DNA from: Prochlorococcus sp. AG-355-A18
GTDB lineage: Bacteria > Cyanobacteriota > Cyanobacteriia > PCC-6307 > Cyanobiaceae
Assembly: GCA_003280985.1 (NCBI GenBank)
Contig: QCDH01000005.1
Location: forward strand, 1-64,000
DNA length: 64,000 bases
Direction: 5' to 3'
Translations under genes and position numbers: made by a program
Notes under the pieces: model-generated
Seen by the model: the letters and a program-made list of their open reading frames with translations, nothing else
The model's database searches: none
What the model was told of the DNA's origin: nothing
In this document: piece after piece, positions 10,105 to 18,063 of the stretch
Position numbering within the stretch: the stretch's first letter is position 1
How the letters are laid out: the number at the start of each line of letters is the position of its first letter

Positions 10105-11907
10105 ATGTCAGATATTAATATAGGCTTACTTACAGAAAATCAAAACTTATCAGAATTTGAAATTACCGAAAATTTTTCTTGTGTAAGATTCTTAGACCAG
10201 AATAAAGAAAGATTTGAACTCGAATTTAACCTTGAAAAAGGAACCTCTTTTAATACTTTTTTCATTAGGAGTAATGAGAAACTTTTTATTATTCATCCAC
10301 CTGAGAAACAATATTTAAATTCATTTAATAGAGTAATTTCTAGGTTTTTCGATCAATTTAAATTAAATCAAATAAACTTCATTACTGGTCATATTAATCC
10401 CCAAATTATTGAAACCATAAAAAATATAAGTACCCAATTTCAAAACACAACTATTACTTGCTCTAATCCAGGTTATAAACTTATTAGCGAACTTTGGAAT
10501 CAAAGAAATCCTAATTTAGCAAACTTTATTGAAATTCACTTACCTGAAATAAACATAATCAAAAAAGAACTTAATTTAGAATTAGATAACATTTCACTAG
10601 AGTTAATTCCTATTCCAACAGCACGTTGGCCAGGGGGGCTGATAATTTATGAACGTAATCAAGAAATTCTTCTTAGTGAAAAAATTTTCTCTGCACACAT
10701 TGCATCTAAATATTGGTCTGAAACAAATCGAGTTAGTACAGAAATTGATAGGAAACATTTTTATGATTGCTTGATGGCACCAATGTCTAATCAAGTAATA
10801 TCAATAACTGAAAAAATTGCAGATTATGACATTCAAACTATTGCACCATTACATGGTCCCGCGATCGAATATAGCTTAAAAAGCTTTTTAAATGACTATA
10901 TTAGATGGGGAGATAACCTCTCAACAAATAATCCTAAAATCGCTCTAATATATGCAAGTGCTTATGGAAATACAGCATCAATAGGTGATGCATTGGCTAA
11001 AGGGATAAATAGAACCTCTGTAGAAGTTGAAAGTATTAATTGTGAATTTACACCTAATGATGTACTTGTAAAATCTATCCAAAATGCTGATGGGTACTTA
11101 ATAGGCTCACCCACATTGGGTGGTCATGCCCCAACTCCGATAGTTAGTGCATTAGGAACATTGTTGGCAGAGGGTAATAGAGATAAGCCAGTCGGAATTT
11201 TTGGCAGTTTTGGATGGAGCGGTGAAGCTATAGATTTACTTGAAACAAAGTTAAAAGACGGTGGTTTTAATTTTAGTTTTGACCCTATAAGGATTAAATT
11301 TAGTCCAAATAAACCAAAGATTAAAGAGTTAGAAGAAATGGGAACTCACTTTGGCAGAAAAATCATAAAAAAAGCAAAGAAAAAACCCAGAAAATCAGAT
11401 ACGGGAATGATTACAAGCAAAACGGATCCAAAGCTACAAGCTCTTGGAAGAGTAATTGGTTCACTTTGTGTCCTGACAGCTTCTAAAGGCAAAGATGAGA
11501 ATAATATTAAAGGAGCTATGCTTGCATCTTGGGTTAGTCAAGCAAGTTTTTCACCGCCCGGGTTAAGTATTGCAGTAGCAAAAGATAGATCAGTAGAGTC
11601 TCTTCTGCAAATAGGAGATTCATTCGCTTTAAATATTCTTAGTGAAAAGGATTTTAAAGAACCTTTGAAAAGATTTACAAAGCCCTTTGCACCTGGGGAA
11701 GATAGATTTGACGGAATAAATATTGAATTAACTCCTAATGAACAGATAATAATTCCTGAATCGCTCGCATGGTTAGATGCTTCTGTAAAAGAGAGAATGG
11801 AATGTGGAGATCACTGGGTAATTTACGCCGAAGTACTGCACGGTAATATACTAAGATCCGATAGTCTAACGGCAGTTCATCACCGCAAAACAGGTGCTAA
11901 CTATTAA
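10105..11907 (+). CDS. flv1: Flavodiiron protein with degenerate diiron site (Flv1-type)
   Basis: This 600-aa paralogue of the preceding gene has the same three domains, but its iron site is broken. The HxExDH motif reads HINPQI (H96, N98, Q100, I101). The next histidine is replaced by R174 (TARWPG), and the aspartate position appears to be K193. H250 in LHGP remains. Loss of these ligands is the hallmark of the Flv1/Flv2 branch, thought to work only as the partner of Flv3 or Flv4. The FMN loop (ASAYGNTASIG) and the flavin-reductase domain (MLASWVSQASFSPPG) look intact. The flv3-flv1-reductase order implies a co-transcribed heteromer module. Confidence 0.9.
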   Translation: MSDINIGLLTENQNLSEFEITENFSCVRFLDQNKERFELEFNLEKGTSFNTFFIRSNEKLFIIHPPEKQYLNSFNRVISRFFDQFKLNQINFITGHINPQIIETIKNISTQFQNTTITCSNPGYKLISELWNQRNPNLANFIEIHLPEINIIKKELNLELDNISLELIPIPTARWPGGLIIYERNQEILLSEKIFSAHIASKYWSETNRVSTEIDRKHFYDCLMAPMSNQVISITEKIADYDIQTIAPLHGPAIEYSLKSFLNDYIRWGDNLSTNNPKIALIYASAYGNTASIGDALAKGINRTSVEVESINCEFTPNDVLVKSIQNADGYLIGSPTLGGHAPTPIVSALGTLLAEGNRDKPVGIFGSFGWSGEAIDLLETKLKDGGFNFSFDPIRIKFSPNKPKIKELEEMGTHFGRKIIKKAKKKPRKSDTGMITSKTDPKLQALGRVIGSLCVLTASKGKDENNIKGAMLASWVSQASFSPPGLSIAVAKDRSVESLLQIGDSFALNILSEKDFKEPLKRFTKPFAPGEDRFDGINIELTPNEQIIIPESLAWLDASVKERMECGDHWVIYAEVLHGNILRSDSLTAVHHRKTGANY

Positions 11908-11924
11908 ATTTATTTATCTAATTT

Positions 11925-12449
11925 ATGACTAAAACCAAAGATCTGATAATCATTACGGCTAGTTGTGGTAAAAATCTAGAACTTTCTGAAAATTTTCTTG
12001 AAAAAAGTAATGAACTGAAAATAAGTTCTGAAATTTTAGATCTTACCACTCTTGATATTCCATTATTTAATCCAAGAATTCACAGCAAAGAAAATATTCC
12101 AAATGAAATAAAAGAATTAAAAAAAAAGCTTTTCAAAATTGAAAGATGGGTGATTTGTGCGCCTGAATATAATGGATCTATACCCCCCATTCTCTCCAAT
12201 TTCATAGCATGGCTTTCTATTTCTGGAGATGACTTTAGGAATTTATTTAATGGTCAACCGATTGCAATTGCAACATTTTCTGGTGGCATAGGGTTAGAAC
12301 TGCTGACCTCATTACGCATTCAATTAGTACATTTAGGAAGTCAAGTATTAGGGAGACAACTTTTGTCCTCATATAGTAAACCTATAGATACAAAAACTAT
12401 TGAAGATATTATTCAAAGACTTTTACAAATGAAAAAATTAAAAACATAA
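11925..12449 (+). CDS. NAD(P)H-dependent FMN reductase family protein
   Basis: This 174-aa flavodoxin-fold protein carries the family segment CAPEYNGSIPPILSNFIAWLS, the FMN phosphate/isoalloxazine loop of NADPH-dependent FMN reductases (SsuE/ChrR-like). The N-terminal LIIITASCGKN strand-loop is consistent. It starts 17 nt after the Flv1-type gene in the same direction, so it is probably in that operon and may supply or use reduced flavin or act as a quinone reductase. The substrate is not determined. It converges on the PBP2 gene with a 22-nt gap. Confidence 0.8.
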   Translation: MTKTKDLIIITASCGKNLELSENFLEKSNELKISSEILDLTTLDIPLFNPRIHSKENIPNEIKELKKKLFKIERWVICAPEYNGSIPPILSNFIAWLSISGDDFRNLFNGQPIAIATFSGGIGLELLTSLRIQLVHLGSQVLGRQLLSSYSKPIDTKTIEDIIQRLLQMKKLKT

Positions 12450-12471
12450 ACATTTAAAACCTAATAAAATA

Positions 12472-14262
12472 TCAACCTTTTTGATTCCAAACTCTCAAAA
12501 TTTCTCTAGCCATAGGCAGCGCATGAACAGATCCCCCACCAGGAGTATTTTGTGCAAAAGCAACTACAAGTAATTCGCTTTTTTCAGAAGGAGTAAAGCA
12601 AACAAACCAAGCATGATCTAATCCACCTTCACCATCTTCAGCAGTTCCAGTTTTACCTGAAACTGGAGGTAAATTTGAAACTCCATAATTAATTGATACT
12701 CCTGTGCCAGCCTCTACTACTTTCCTTAGACCACTTTTTATCAATTGAATATTATTTGAATCAATATCGATTTTTATAGGTTTTTTATCTGAAAGATTTT
12801 CTTCATCTTTTTTCACTAAATAGGGAGTAACTAGATACCCTCCATTTGCAATTGCAGCATATGCTCTAGCTATTTGAATAGGGGTAACTTGTACAACAAA
12901 TTGTCCAATAGACATACTCGCAATATCTTCTGGGACCCAAGGGGTTCTTCCTGGCTGCCCCCATCCTCTGCCTTCTTTTGCCCATTCACTGCTCGCTACT
13001 AATCCTATATTTTCTTGTTCGGCAATTTCAATTCCAGATAAAGAATTAAAACCAAGCTTTCGTGAGACCTTATGAATCTCATCAACTCCTACTCCATAAC
13101 CTATTTGATAAAAAAATGTATTACTAGAAACTCTTAAAGCATCTTCATAACCTATTACTCCAAAGCCTAAATCATTATGCTCTCTAAAACATTGGCTACC
13201 ATAAGTTATACATGGTTTCGTTTCTAACATGGTTTCTCTTGGGAATTTTCCACTTTCCAAGCCAGCTAAAGCAGTTACAATTTTCCAAACGCTTCCTGGA
13301 TCGTAGGCATTTAATGCTCTATTAAATAAAGGTTTTTCAGGAGAATTAAAAAGTTTATTATATTCTTCCTCAGGTTTAAAATCCTTTGAAAAAAAATTTA
13401 AATCAAATGTAGGTTTACTTGTCATTGCTCTTATTGCACCATCTCTTGGATCCATTACTATTATGGCTCCAGCTTTTTTATCTTTAAGAACTTCCTCAGC
13501 AACTAATTGTAGATTAAGGTCGATTGTTAGTTCAATATCATTTCCTTGTACTGGAGGTTTTATACCCAATGATCTTTGAAATTTTCCTAATGAATTCACT
13601 TCAACCATTTCCCCACCCCATTCACCTCTTATATAATCTTCGTAAACATATTCAATTCCAGTTCTACCGATTAAGTCATTTAATTTATAACCATTCTTAG
13701 ATAAAAATTTATATTCTAATTCAGTAATTGGCTGAGTATACCCAATTACGTGTGCAGCAAGGGATTTATAAGGATAATTTCTAATTAATTTGGTAGCTAT
13801 TTCAAAACTATTTAAATTACCTTCATTCTCCTTAAATTTTATTAATTGATCTACATTTAAATCCTCAAGAATAATTACTGAAAGTTTCTGATTTTTAATA
13901 CCTTCAGAGTATTTTTTTTGAATTACATTACTATCAATATTTAACAAGTAAGAAATACTTGATTTATGTTTTTCCCAATTACTTTTATTTACAGATTGAG
14001 GCTTTATTATTAAAGAATATTTAACTCTACTATCTGCTAAAACGTAACCATTTTTATCAAGTATTCTTCCGCGTATTGGCTGTGTAGCAATAAGTCTGAT
14101 TCTATTATCATCTGACATCTTTTTAAAAGATTCATAATTTAAAAGTTGTAAAAAAATTAACCTAAATAGTATTAATAAAAAGGAAACAGAAGTAAAAATA
14201 AGTAAGACTAGAGGTTGTCTATTTAATGAAAAAAGGTTTTTATTGGGACTTGATTTTATCAA
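12472..14262 (-). CDS. mrdA: Penicillin-binding protein 2 (peptidoglycan transpeptidase)
   Basis: This 596-aa class B penicillin-binding protein cross-links peptidoglycan during elongation. A cytoplasmic tail and one membrane anchor (about residues 16-41, PLVLLIFTSVSFLLILFRLIF) precede the PBP dimerisation domain with its RGRILDKNG start motif. The transpeptidase domain carries S324-VW-K327, S379-S-N381 and K537-T-G539. The length and the RGxI...Y-E...YED motifs fit MrdA better than FtsI. It probably acts with RodA/MreB, which are not in this window. A 47-aa ORF ends 11 nt upstream in the same direction. Confidence 0.93.
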   Translation of the reverse strand: MIKSSPNKNLFSLNRQPLVLLIFTSVSFLLILFRLIFLQLLNYESFKKMSDDNRIRLIATQPIRGRILDKNGYVLADSRVKYSLIIKPQSVNKSNWEKHKSSISYLLNIDSNVIQKKYSEGIKNQKLSVIILEDLNVDQLIKFKENEGNLNSFEIATKLIRNYPYKSLAAHVIGYTQPITELEYKFLSKNGYKLNDLIGRTGIEYVYEDYIRGEWGGEMVEVNSLGKFQRSLGIKPPVQGNDIELTIDLNLQLVAEEVLKDKKAGAIIVMDPRDGAIRAMTSKPTFDLNFFSKDFKPEEEYNKLFNSPEKPLFNRALNAYDPGSVWKIVTALAGLESGKFPRETMLETKPCITYGSQCFREHNDLGFGVIGYEDALRVSSNTFFYQIGYGVGVDEIHKVSRKLGFNSLSGIEIAEQENIGLVASSEWAKEGRGWGQPGRTPWVPEDIASMSIGQFVVQVTPIQIARAYAAIANGGYLVTPYLVKKDEENLSDKKPIKIDIDSNNIQLIKSGLRKVVEAGTGVSINYGVSNLPPVSGKTGTAEDGEGGLDHAWFVCFTPSEKSELLVVAFAQNTPGGGSVHALPMAREILRVWNQKG

Positions 14263-14273
14263 AAATATAAAAT

Positions 14274-14417
14274 TTATTTAAATATTGTTTCTTCCAATAA
14301 AGCAATAGTTGATTTTATTTCTTTAAGTTTTACTATTAAATCTTTATAATTACTATCTTCAGTTTTGACATTAAAATCAATCTTTTTAATATTATTTGAA
14401 TTCAAATTTCCACTCAT
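14274..14417 (-). CDS. Small ORF upstream of PBP2 (47 aa, unknown)
   Basis: An ATG at 14417 opens a 47-codon frame ending at TAA 14274-14276. It is preceded by AAGGA about eight bases before the start, a better ribosome-binding site than most genes here have. The product is hydrophilic. Its second half (KLKEIKSTIALLEETI) could form an amphipathic or coiled-coil helix, and no known domain was recognised. It lies 11 nt before mrdA, so the two are probably co-transcribed. The reading frame and ribosome site are seen directly; that it is translated is inferred. Confidence 0.5.
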   Translation of the reverse strand: MSGNLNSNNIKKIDFNVKTEDSNYKDLIVKLKEIKSTIALLEETIFK

Positions 14418-14527
14418 AACATTTTTCCTTATTTAAAGAAATTATTTCAATTGATATAATCTTAAATAGAAAATTTATTTTTTCAAAATTATATTAACTT
14501 AGATATTTAAAAAATATCAAAAACAAA

Positions 14528-15136
14528 TTAATTTAATTGATCTATATTTTGTTCAAAGTAAGGATTACAACTATTCTTTGATATACCTAAAGACCATCCA
14601 ATAAATGAAGAAATAAATATCGTGACAATTAACGGCATAATTGCTTGTTGAGTATTTACAAGACTAAACCATTCTCTCCAGCTACTAAAAAATCTTTCTC
14701 TTTGAAATTTTCTTTTTTCATTTTCTAATAATCTGGCTTTTTTGGCGAAAGATTTTGTTACCCACTTTTCGAAAGGAATCTTTTTTATAATCGCCATTTT
14801 TCTCTCCACTTCTAATAATTGACCGGAACTAAGATGAGGATGAAATGTACTTATCAGTTCAAGAGTTTTTAAAAACATCTCAACAGTTGCATCTTTTATG
14901 AGCTTTTGCTCATTACTTAAATCAGACCACTCTATTTCTGGATAAAAACGATTTCTATTTGGTGAAATTTGATCCTCTGACATTTGACCAGGTTCTCTTA
15001 GCCATCTATTAGTATTTTCATCAAATCGCCGCCAATATAGAAAAGGATTAATAAAAATTGTTTTACCAGATACTTTGACTACATCTTGTTGAAGATGATT
15101 AGTTATCTTTCTTTCAGAATTTTTCGATTTTATCAA
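14528..15136 (-). CDS. Conserved hypothetical protein with C-terminal membrane segment
   Basis: The 202-aa product has a polar, tryptophan- and arginine-rich N-terminal region (YWRRFDENTNRWLREPGQ), a central helical region with many basic residues (~115-155) and one hydrophobic segment near residues 164-183 (MPLIVTIFISSFIGWSLGI), followed by a short tail. This suggests a tail-anchored membrane protein with a cytosolic domain. I recognise no enzyme motif. It sits between the PBP2 cluster and the PD-(D/E)XK gene in the same orientation. Function unknown. Confidence 0.75.
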   Translation of the reverse strand: MIKSKNSERKITNHLQQDVVKVSGKTIFINPFLYWRRFDENTNRWLREPGQMSEDQISPNRNRFYPEIEWSDLSNEQKLIKDATVEMFLKTLELISTFHPHLSSGQLLEVERKMAIIKKIPFEKWVTKSFAKKARLLENEKRKFQRERFFSSWREWFSLVNTQQAIMPLIVTIFISSFIGWSLGISKNSCNPYFEQNIDQLN

Positions 15137-15216
15137 AAGTCTAAATTAATAATCTTATTAAAGATTATCTTTTATTCACTATTTTTCCAGAAATATATAA
15201 AATTATCCCATGAATA

Positions 15217-15930
15217 TTAAGTTATTGATAACTGCCAACGCTTCTTTAAATAATTACAGTATTCGCAATTTAAGGACGGTTTTGGAAAAACATCCGAACG
15301 TAATAAATTAACCGTATCAATTATCTTATTCTCTACCCATGAAGTGGAACAATCTAATTTAATTAGATGTACGTCAAAATTTAATTGGCTATTAAATAAC
15401 TCTTCATTTTTCTTACCATTGAAATATAAAAGATAAGCTTCTTTAGCCACTTGAAAACCGTTTTTTTTAAACAACCACTGGTACATTTCTAACTGTCTTT
15501 TATAAGCTTTTGCATATTCGTATTTATTAAAAGTCTCAAACCAATCAAAATTATTTCTAGATGTTGCTTTAACATCAACGATAATAAGATGACCATTTTT
15601 TTTCTGCCAAATATCATCTATAGCTCCACCGAAGTCATATTTGTGTTCAATTGACTTATATCTTATCCCTTGAAAATTATTTCTCCAACGTTCAAAATCT
15701 TTGTGTTTGAAAGGTACAGCATCAATTCCATTTTCAATAAATAAAGGATGGGGCTCCTGAATTTTTCTATAATAATCAAATTCATTTTTACATAAATTAT
15801 CCACAGCTATATTTAAGGTAAATGGTAATGATGGCGGTTTTATTTGATATTTTTTGTCCAAGACACAACATCTTGGACAACTAAGATATTTCTCAACTGT
15901 AGATCTACTTAATTTAATAATATCGGGCAT
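15217..15930 (-). CDS. PD-(D/E)XK nuclease-like protein with cysteine cluster (RecB/Cas4-like)
   Basis: The 237-aa protein carries the RecB-type nuclease motifs: GGAIDD (D105), IIVDVKAT with D119 and K121, and a QxxxY helix at Q146-Y150. Cysteines lie at both ends: C18, C21 and C22 near the N-terminus, C222-x2-C225 near the C-terminus, plus C194. In Cas4 and AddB, cysteines placed this way hold a [4Fe-4S] cluster, so an iron-sulfur nuclease is possible. No cas genes or CRISPR repeats occur in the window. Nuclease activity is inferred from motifs; its substrate and pathway are unknown. Confidence 0.7.
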   Translation of the reverse strand: MPDIIKLSRSTVEKYLSCPRCCVLDKKYQIKPPSLPFTLNIAVDNLCKNEFDYYRKIQEPHPLFIENGIDAVPFKHKDFERWRNNFQGIRYKSIEHKYDFGGAIDDIWQKKNGHLIIVDVKATSRNNFDWFETFNKYEYAKAYKRQLEMYQWLFKKNGFQVAKEAYLLYFNGKKNEELFNSQLNFDVHLIKLDCSTSWVENKIIDTVNLLRSDVFPKPSLNCEYCNYLKKRWQLSIT

Positions 15931-15999
15931 TACGTTTTAAATCTCATTTAAAAATTTCTTGCTTAAATAAAAAACTTTAAATTTTTTAAAAGTTTGAAG

Positions 16000-16023
16000 A
16001 CTTACTTCCACTTAATGGTTCCA
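16000..16023 (-). repeat. Degenerate copy of the guaA 3' end (candidate distal attachment site)
   Basis: Read on the minus strand, this segment encodes Gly-Thr-Ile-Lys-Trp-Lys-stop. The last codons of guaA encode Gly-Thr-Ile-Glu-Trp-Glu-stop. By eye, 20 of 24 bases match 18064-18087 in the same orientation. A shortened copy of a host gene's 3' end is the usual trace of integration by a tyrosine recombinase, and guaA is a known integration hotspot in other bacteria. The match is seen directly; its origin by integration is inferred. Confidence 0.45.
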
Positions 16024-16116
16024 CCCAATTTTTAATGCTTCAAACTGGTTGGTATCATTAACCTCTTCAAAAGGAGAATTCTCGTAACAAACCCCTGACA
16101 AACCAAAGAGTACCAT
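16012..16116 (-). CDS. Possible small ORF (34 aa)
   Basis: An ATG at 16116 opens a 34-codon frame ending at 16012, with a weak AAGG about 15 nt upstream. The peptide looks like ordinary protein sequence, with a hydrophobic start (MVLFGLSGVCYENS) and an acidic-aromatic second half. It overlaps both the guaA-tail-like segment, in a different frame, and the direct repeats. It could be a real small protein or a chance frame. It resembles nothing I recognise. Confidence 0.2.
   Translation of the reverse strand: MVLFGLSGVCYENSPFEEVNDTNQFEALKIGWNH
16082..16104 (+). repeat. Tandem 11-bp direct repeats, left copy
   Basis: Two adjacent 11-bp units, TCGTAACAAAC and CCCTGACAAAC, are followed by C. By eye, 20 of 23 bases match the segment at 18005-18027, which has the same two-unit structure. 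The pair lies about 60 nt inside the left guaA-tail copy. Paired short direct repeats at both ends of an element resemble the arm-type binding sites of a tyrosine recombinase; this role is inferred. Confidence 0.45.
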
Positions 16117-16266
16117 TGTTTATACTTTACCTTGCAATTATATGAACTAATTGTAGAGAATTCGTTGGTAAATATCAAAATTTTGACGTTTAAAAAATTA
16201 GCTTAGATAGTCTCTAAAGAACTCTATAACTATAATCAACACAAAGTTGAACAGTATTACTAAAAA

Positions 16267-17859
16267 ATGAATGATTTTGAAAATCAAGATAAATTTCATA
16301 AAAAACAAAACAAAAACACCAAAAAAATTAACCCTTCTAAAGAACAAATATTAAGTCAAGCATTTCAGTTTCATTCACAAGGAAATATTTCAGAAGCAGC
16401 CAAATATTATCAATATTTTATTAATCAGGGATTCGAAGACTATAAAGTATTTTCTAATTATGGAGTCATATTAGTGGGTTTCGGCAAATTTAAAGAAGCA
16501 GTATTTTGTTATCGCAAAGCAATTAAACTTAATCCTGATTTCGCTGACGCACATTTCAATCTTGGAAATTTAATGAGAAATCTAGGCGAATTACAAAAAG
16601 CAGAAGTTTCCTTTCGCAAAGCAATCGAAATAAATCCTAATTTTGCGAATGCTCATTCCAATCTTGGAAATGTATTAAGAGATCTTGGAAATTTACATCA
16701 AGCAGAAGTTTCCTTCCGCAAAGCAATTGAAATAAATCCTTATAATGCGATCTTTCATTCCAATTTAGGAGGTATTTTGAAAAATTTTGGCAAATTAAAA
16801 GAGGCGGAATTATCTTGTCTAAAAGCAATTGAAGTAAATCCTAATTATGCAAGAGCATATTTTTCAATTTCCAATCTTAAATATTCCGACAAAAATAAAA
16901 TGTGGAGGGATAACCTTTTTTCTAAAAGCATATTAACTAACAAATCAACACAAGATCATATTGATATTTACTTCGCAAGAGCAAATGTTCTTCATAAAGA
17001 AAAAAATTATAGTGATAGTTCTAAGTATCTAGAATTAGCGAATAAACTAAAACTTACTATTCGTCCATCGAAACCTGAGATAATACTCAATAAATCAAAA
17101 TCATTACTTTTTGAAACTGATAAAATAAAAAATAGTCAAAAAAATAATACAAAATTTTCTCAGAGTATTTTCATAGTAGGAATGTTTAGAAGTGGTTCTA
17201 CTTTATTAGAATCAATTTTAAGTATGAATAATAGTGTGGATGATTTAGGGGAGATTAAAATCCTAGAAAATTCATTTTTAGAGAGTAAAAAAATTAATCA
17301 ATCATTATCTCTTGCTAAAAACTATTGGACAAAGATTAAAGAATTGAATAAAAAATCGCATATAACAACTAATAAAAACTTATTTAATTATCAATATACT
17401 GGGATCATCGCTAAAGAAATACCAAATTCCAAAATAATTCATTGTTTTAGAAATCCTTTAGATAATATTCTTTCAATTTTTCGAGCACATTTTGCTATTG
17501 GAAATGAATATTCATCGTCCCTTGTCGATACTACAAAAGTATACTTAGATCAAGAAGCAGTAATGACAGAATATAAAAATAGATTTAGATCAAAAATATA
17601 TGACCTAAATTATGACTCTTTAGTTAGTAATCCTCAAAAAGAAATCAAGGATTTAATTTCTTGGTTAGGGTGGAAATGGGAAGATACATATTTATCACCT
17701 CATCTCAATTCTCGTTCAGTTTTAACTCGCAGCAACGTTCAAGTTCGTTATCCTATAAATTCCAAATCTATTGGAAGTTGGAAAAACTATAAAGAAATGC
17801 TTAAACCTGCTATGGAAATCATTACTAAAAACGATAAATACACTGACCTTAAGTATTAG
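16267..17859 (+). CDS. TPR-repeat sulfotransferase
   Basis: This 530-aa fusion has several tetratricopeptide repeats (~28-255) followed by a sulfotransferase domain (~298-510). The 5'-phosphosulfate loop of PAPS binding is FIVGMFRSGSTLLES (302-316), and the 3'-phosphate site is CFRNPLDNILSIF (393-405). Related bacterial proteins sulfate glycans, proteins or lipids; the acceptor here is unknown. Two consecutive TPR units (from 16600 and 16702) are nearly identical at the DNA level with a 102-bp period, so they duplicated recently or are kept alike by recombination. The gene stands alone between repeats resembling attachment sites at guaA, which suggests acquisition as cargo. Confidence 0.85.
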   Translation: MNDFENQDKFHKKQNKNTKKINPSKEQILSQAFQFHSQGNISEAAKYYQYFINQGFEDYKVFSNYGVILVGFGKFKEAVFCYRKAIKLNPDFADAHFNLGNLMRNLGELQKAEVSFRKAIEINPNFANAHSNLGNVLRDLGNLHQAEVSFRKAIEINPYNAIFHSNLGGILKNFGKLKEAELSCLKAIEVNPNYARAYFSISNLKYSDKNKMWRDNLFSKSILTNKSTQDHIDIYFARANVLHKEKNYSDSSKYLELANKLKLTIRPSKPEIILNKSKSLLFETDKIKNSQKNNTKFSQSIFIVGMFRSGSTLLESILSMNNSVDDLGEIKILENSFLESKKINQSLSLAKNYWTKIKELNKKSHITTNKNLFNYQYTGIIAKEIPNSKIIHCFRNPLDNILSIFRAHFAIGNEYSSSLVDTTKVYLDQEAVMTEYKNRFRSKIYDLNYDSLVSNPQKEIKDLISWLGWKWEDTYLSPHLNSRSVLTRSNVQVRYPINSKSIGSWKNYKEMLKPAMEIITKNDKYTDLKY

Positions 17860-17892
17860 TCATTAAATATATATTTATGAATATCTGCATTT

Positions 17893-18021
17893 ATGAAAAA
17901 AATATTTAGAAAAAACAAACTTTATACGATTTCTCTGAAGAGACGGTCAATTAGGGCTATGACAAACAAAGGGATTGAAATCACAGTAATTCCGCTAATA
18001 TCATTCGTGACAAACTCGTGA
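17893..18021 (+). CDS. Possible small basic ORF (42 aa)
   Basis: An ATG at 17893 opens a 42-codon frame ending with a TGA that lies inside the right-hand direct repeats. The N-terminal half is strongly basic (MKKIFRKNKLYTISLKRRS) and the second half is hydrophobic. There is no convincing ribosome-binding site. It may be a remnant of a lost coding region between the sulfotransferase and guaA, or chance. Confidence 0.15.
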   Translation: MKKIFRKNKLYTISLKRRSIRAMTNKGIEITVIPLISFVTNS

Positions 18022-18027
18022 CAAACC
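18005..18027 (+). repeat. Tandem 11-bp direct repeats, right copy
   Basis: Two units of TCGTGACAAAC lie back to back (18005-18015 and 18016-18026) and are near copies of the pair at 16082-16104. A further single copy, ATGACAAAC, is at 17959-17967. They lie about 37 nt inside the guaA 3' end. The perfect tandem unit and its placement at the edge of the sulfotransferase segment suggest protein-binding sites, possibly recombinase arm sites (inferred). Confidence 0.45.
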
Positions 18028-18063
18028 GCAAAAATGAGTATTTAACTACAATCTGAGACTATA

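Larger units (their letters stand above)
15931..16266. other. Gene-poor interval upstream of the TPR-sulfotransferase
   Basis: This 336-nt stretch contains no long ORF. From left to right it holds a very AT-rich leader, the degenerate guaA-tail copy (16000-16023), a possible 34-codon reverse ORF (16012-16116), the TGACAAAC-type direct repeats (16082-16104), and about 150 nt that must contain the promoter of the sulfotransferase gene. No tRNA or clear terminator was recognised. Confidence 0.6.

Noticed and set aside
17959-18027. Short TGACAAAC repeats as a CRISPR array
   Set aside because: Units are about 11 bp, are not separated by spacers of regular length, and there are no cas genes; they are better described as tandem direct repeats.
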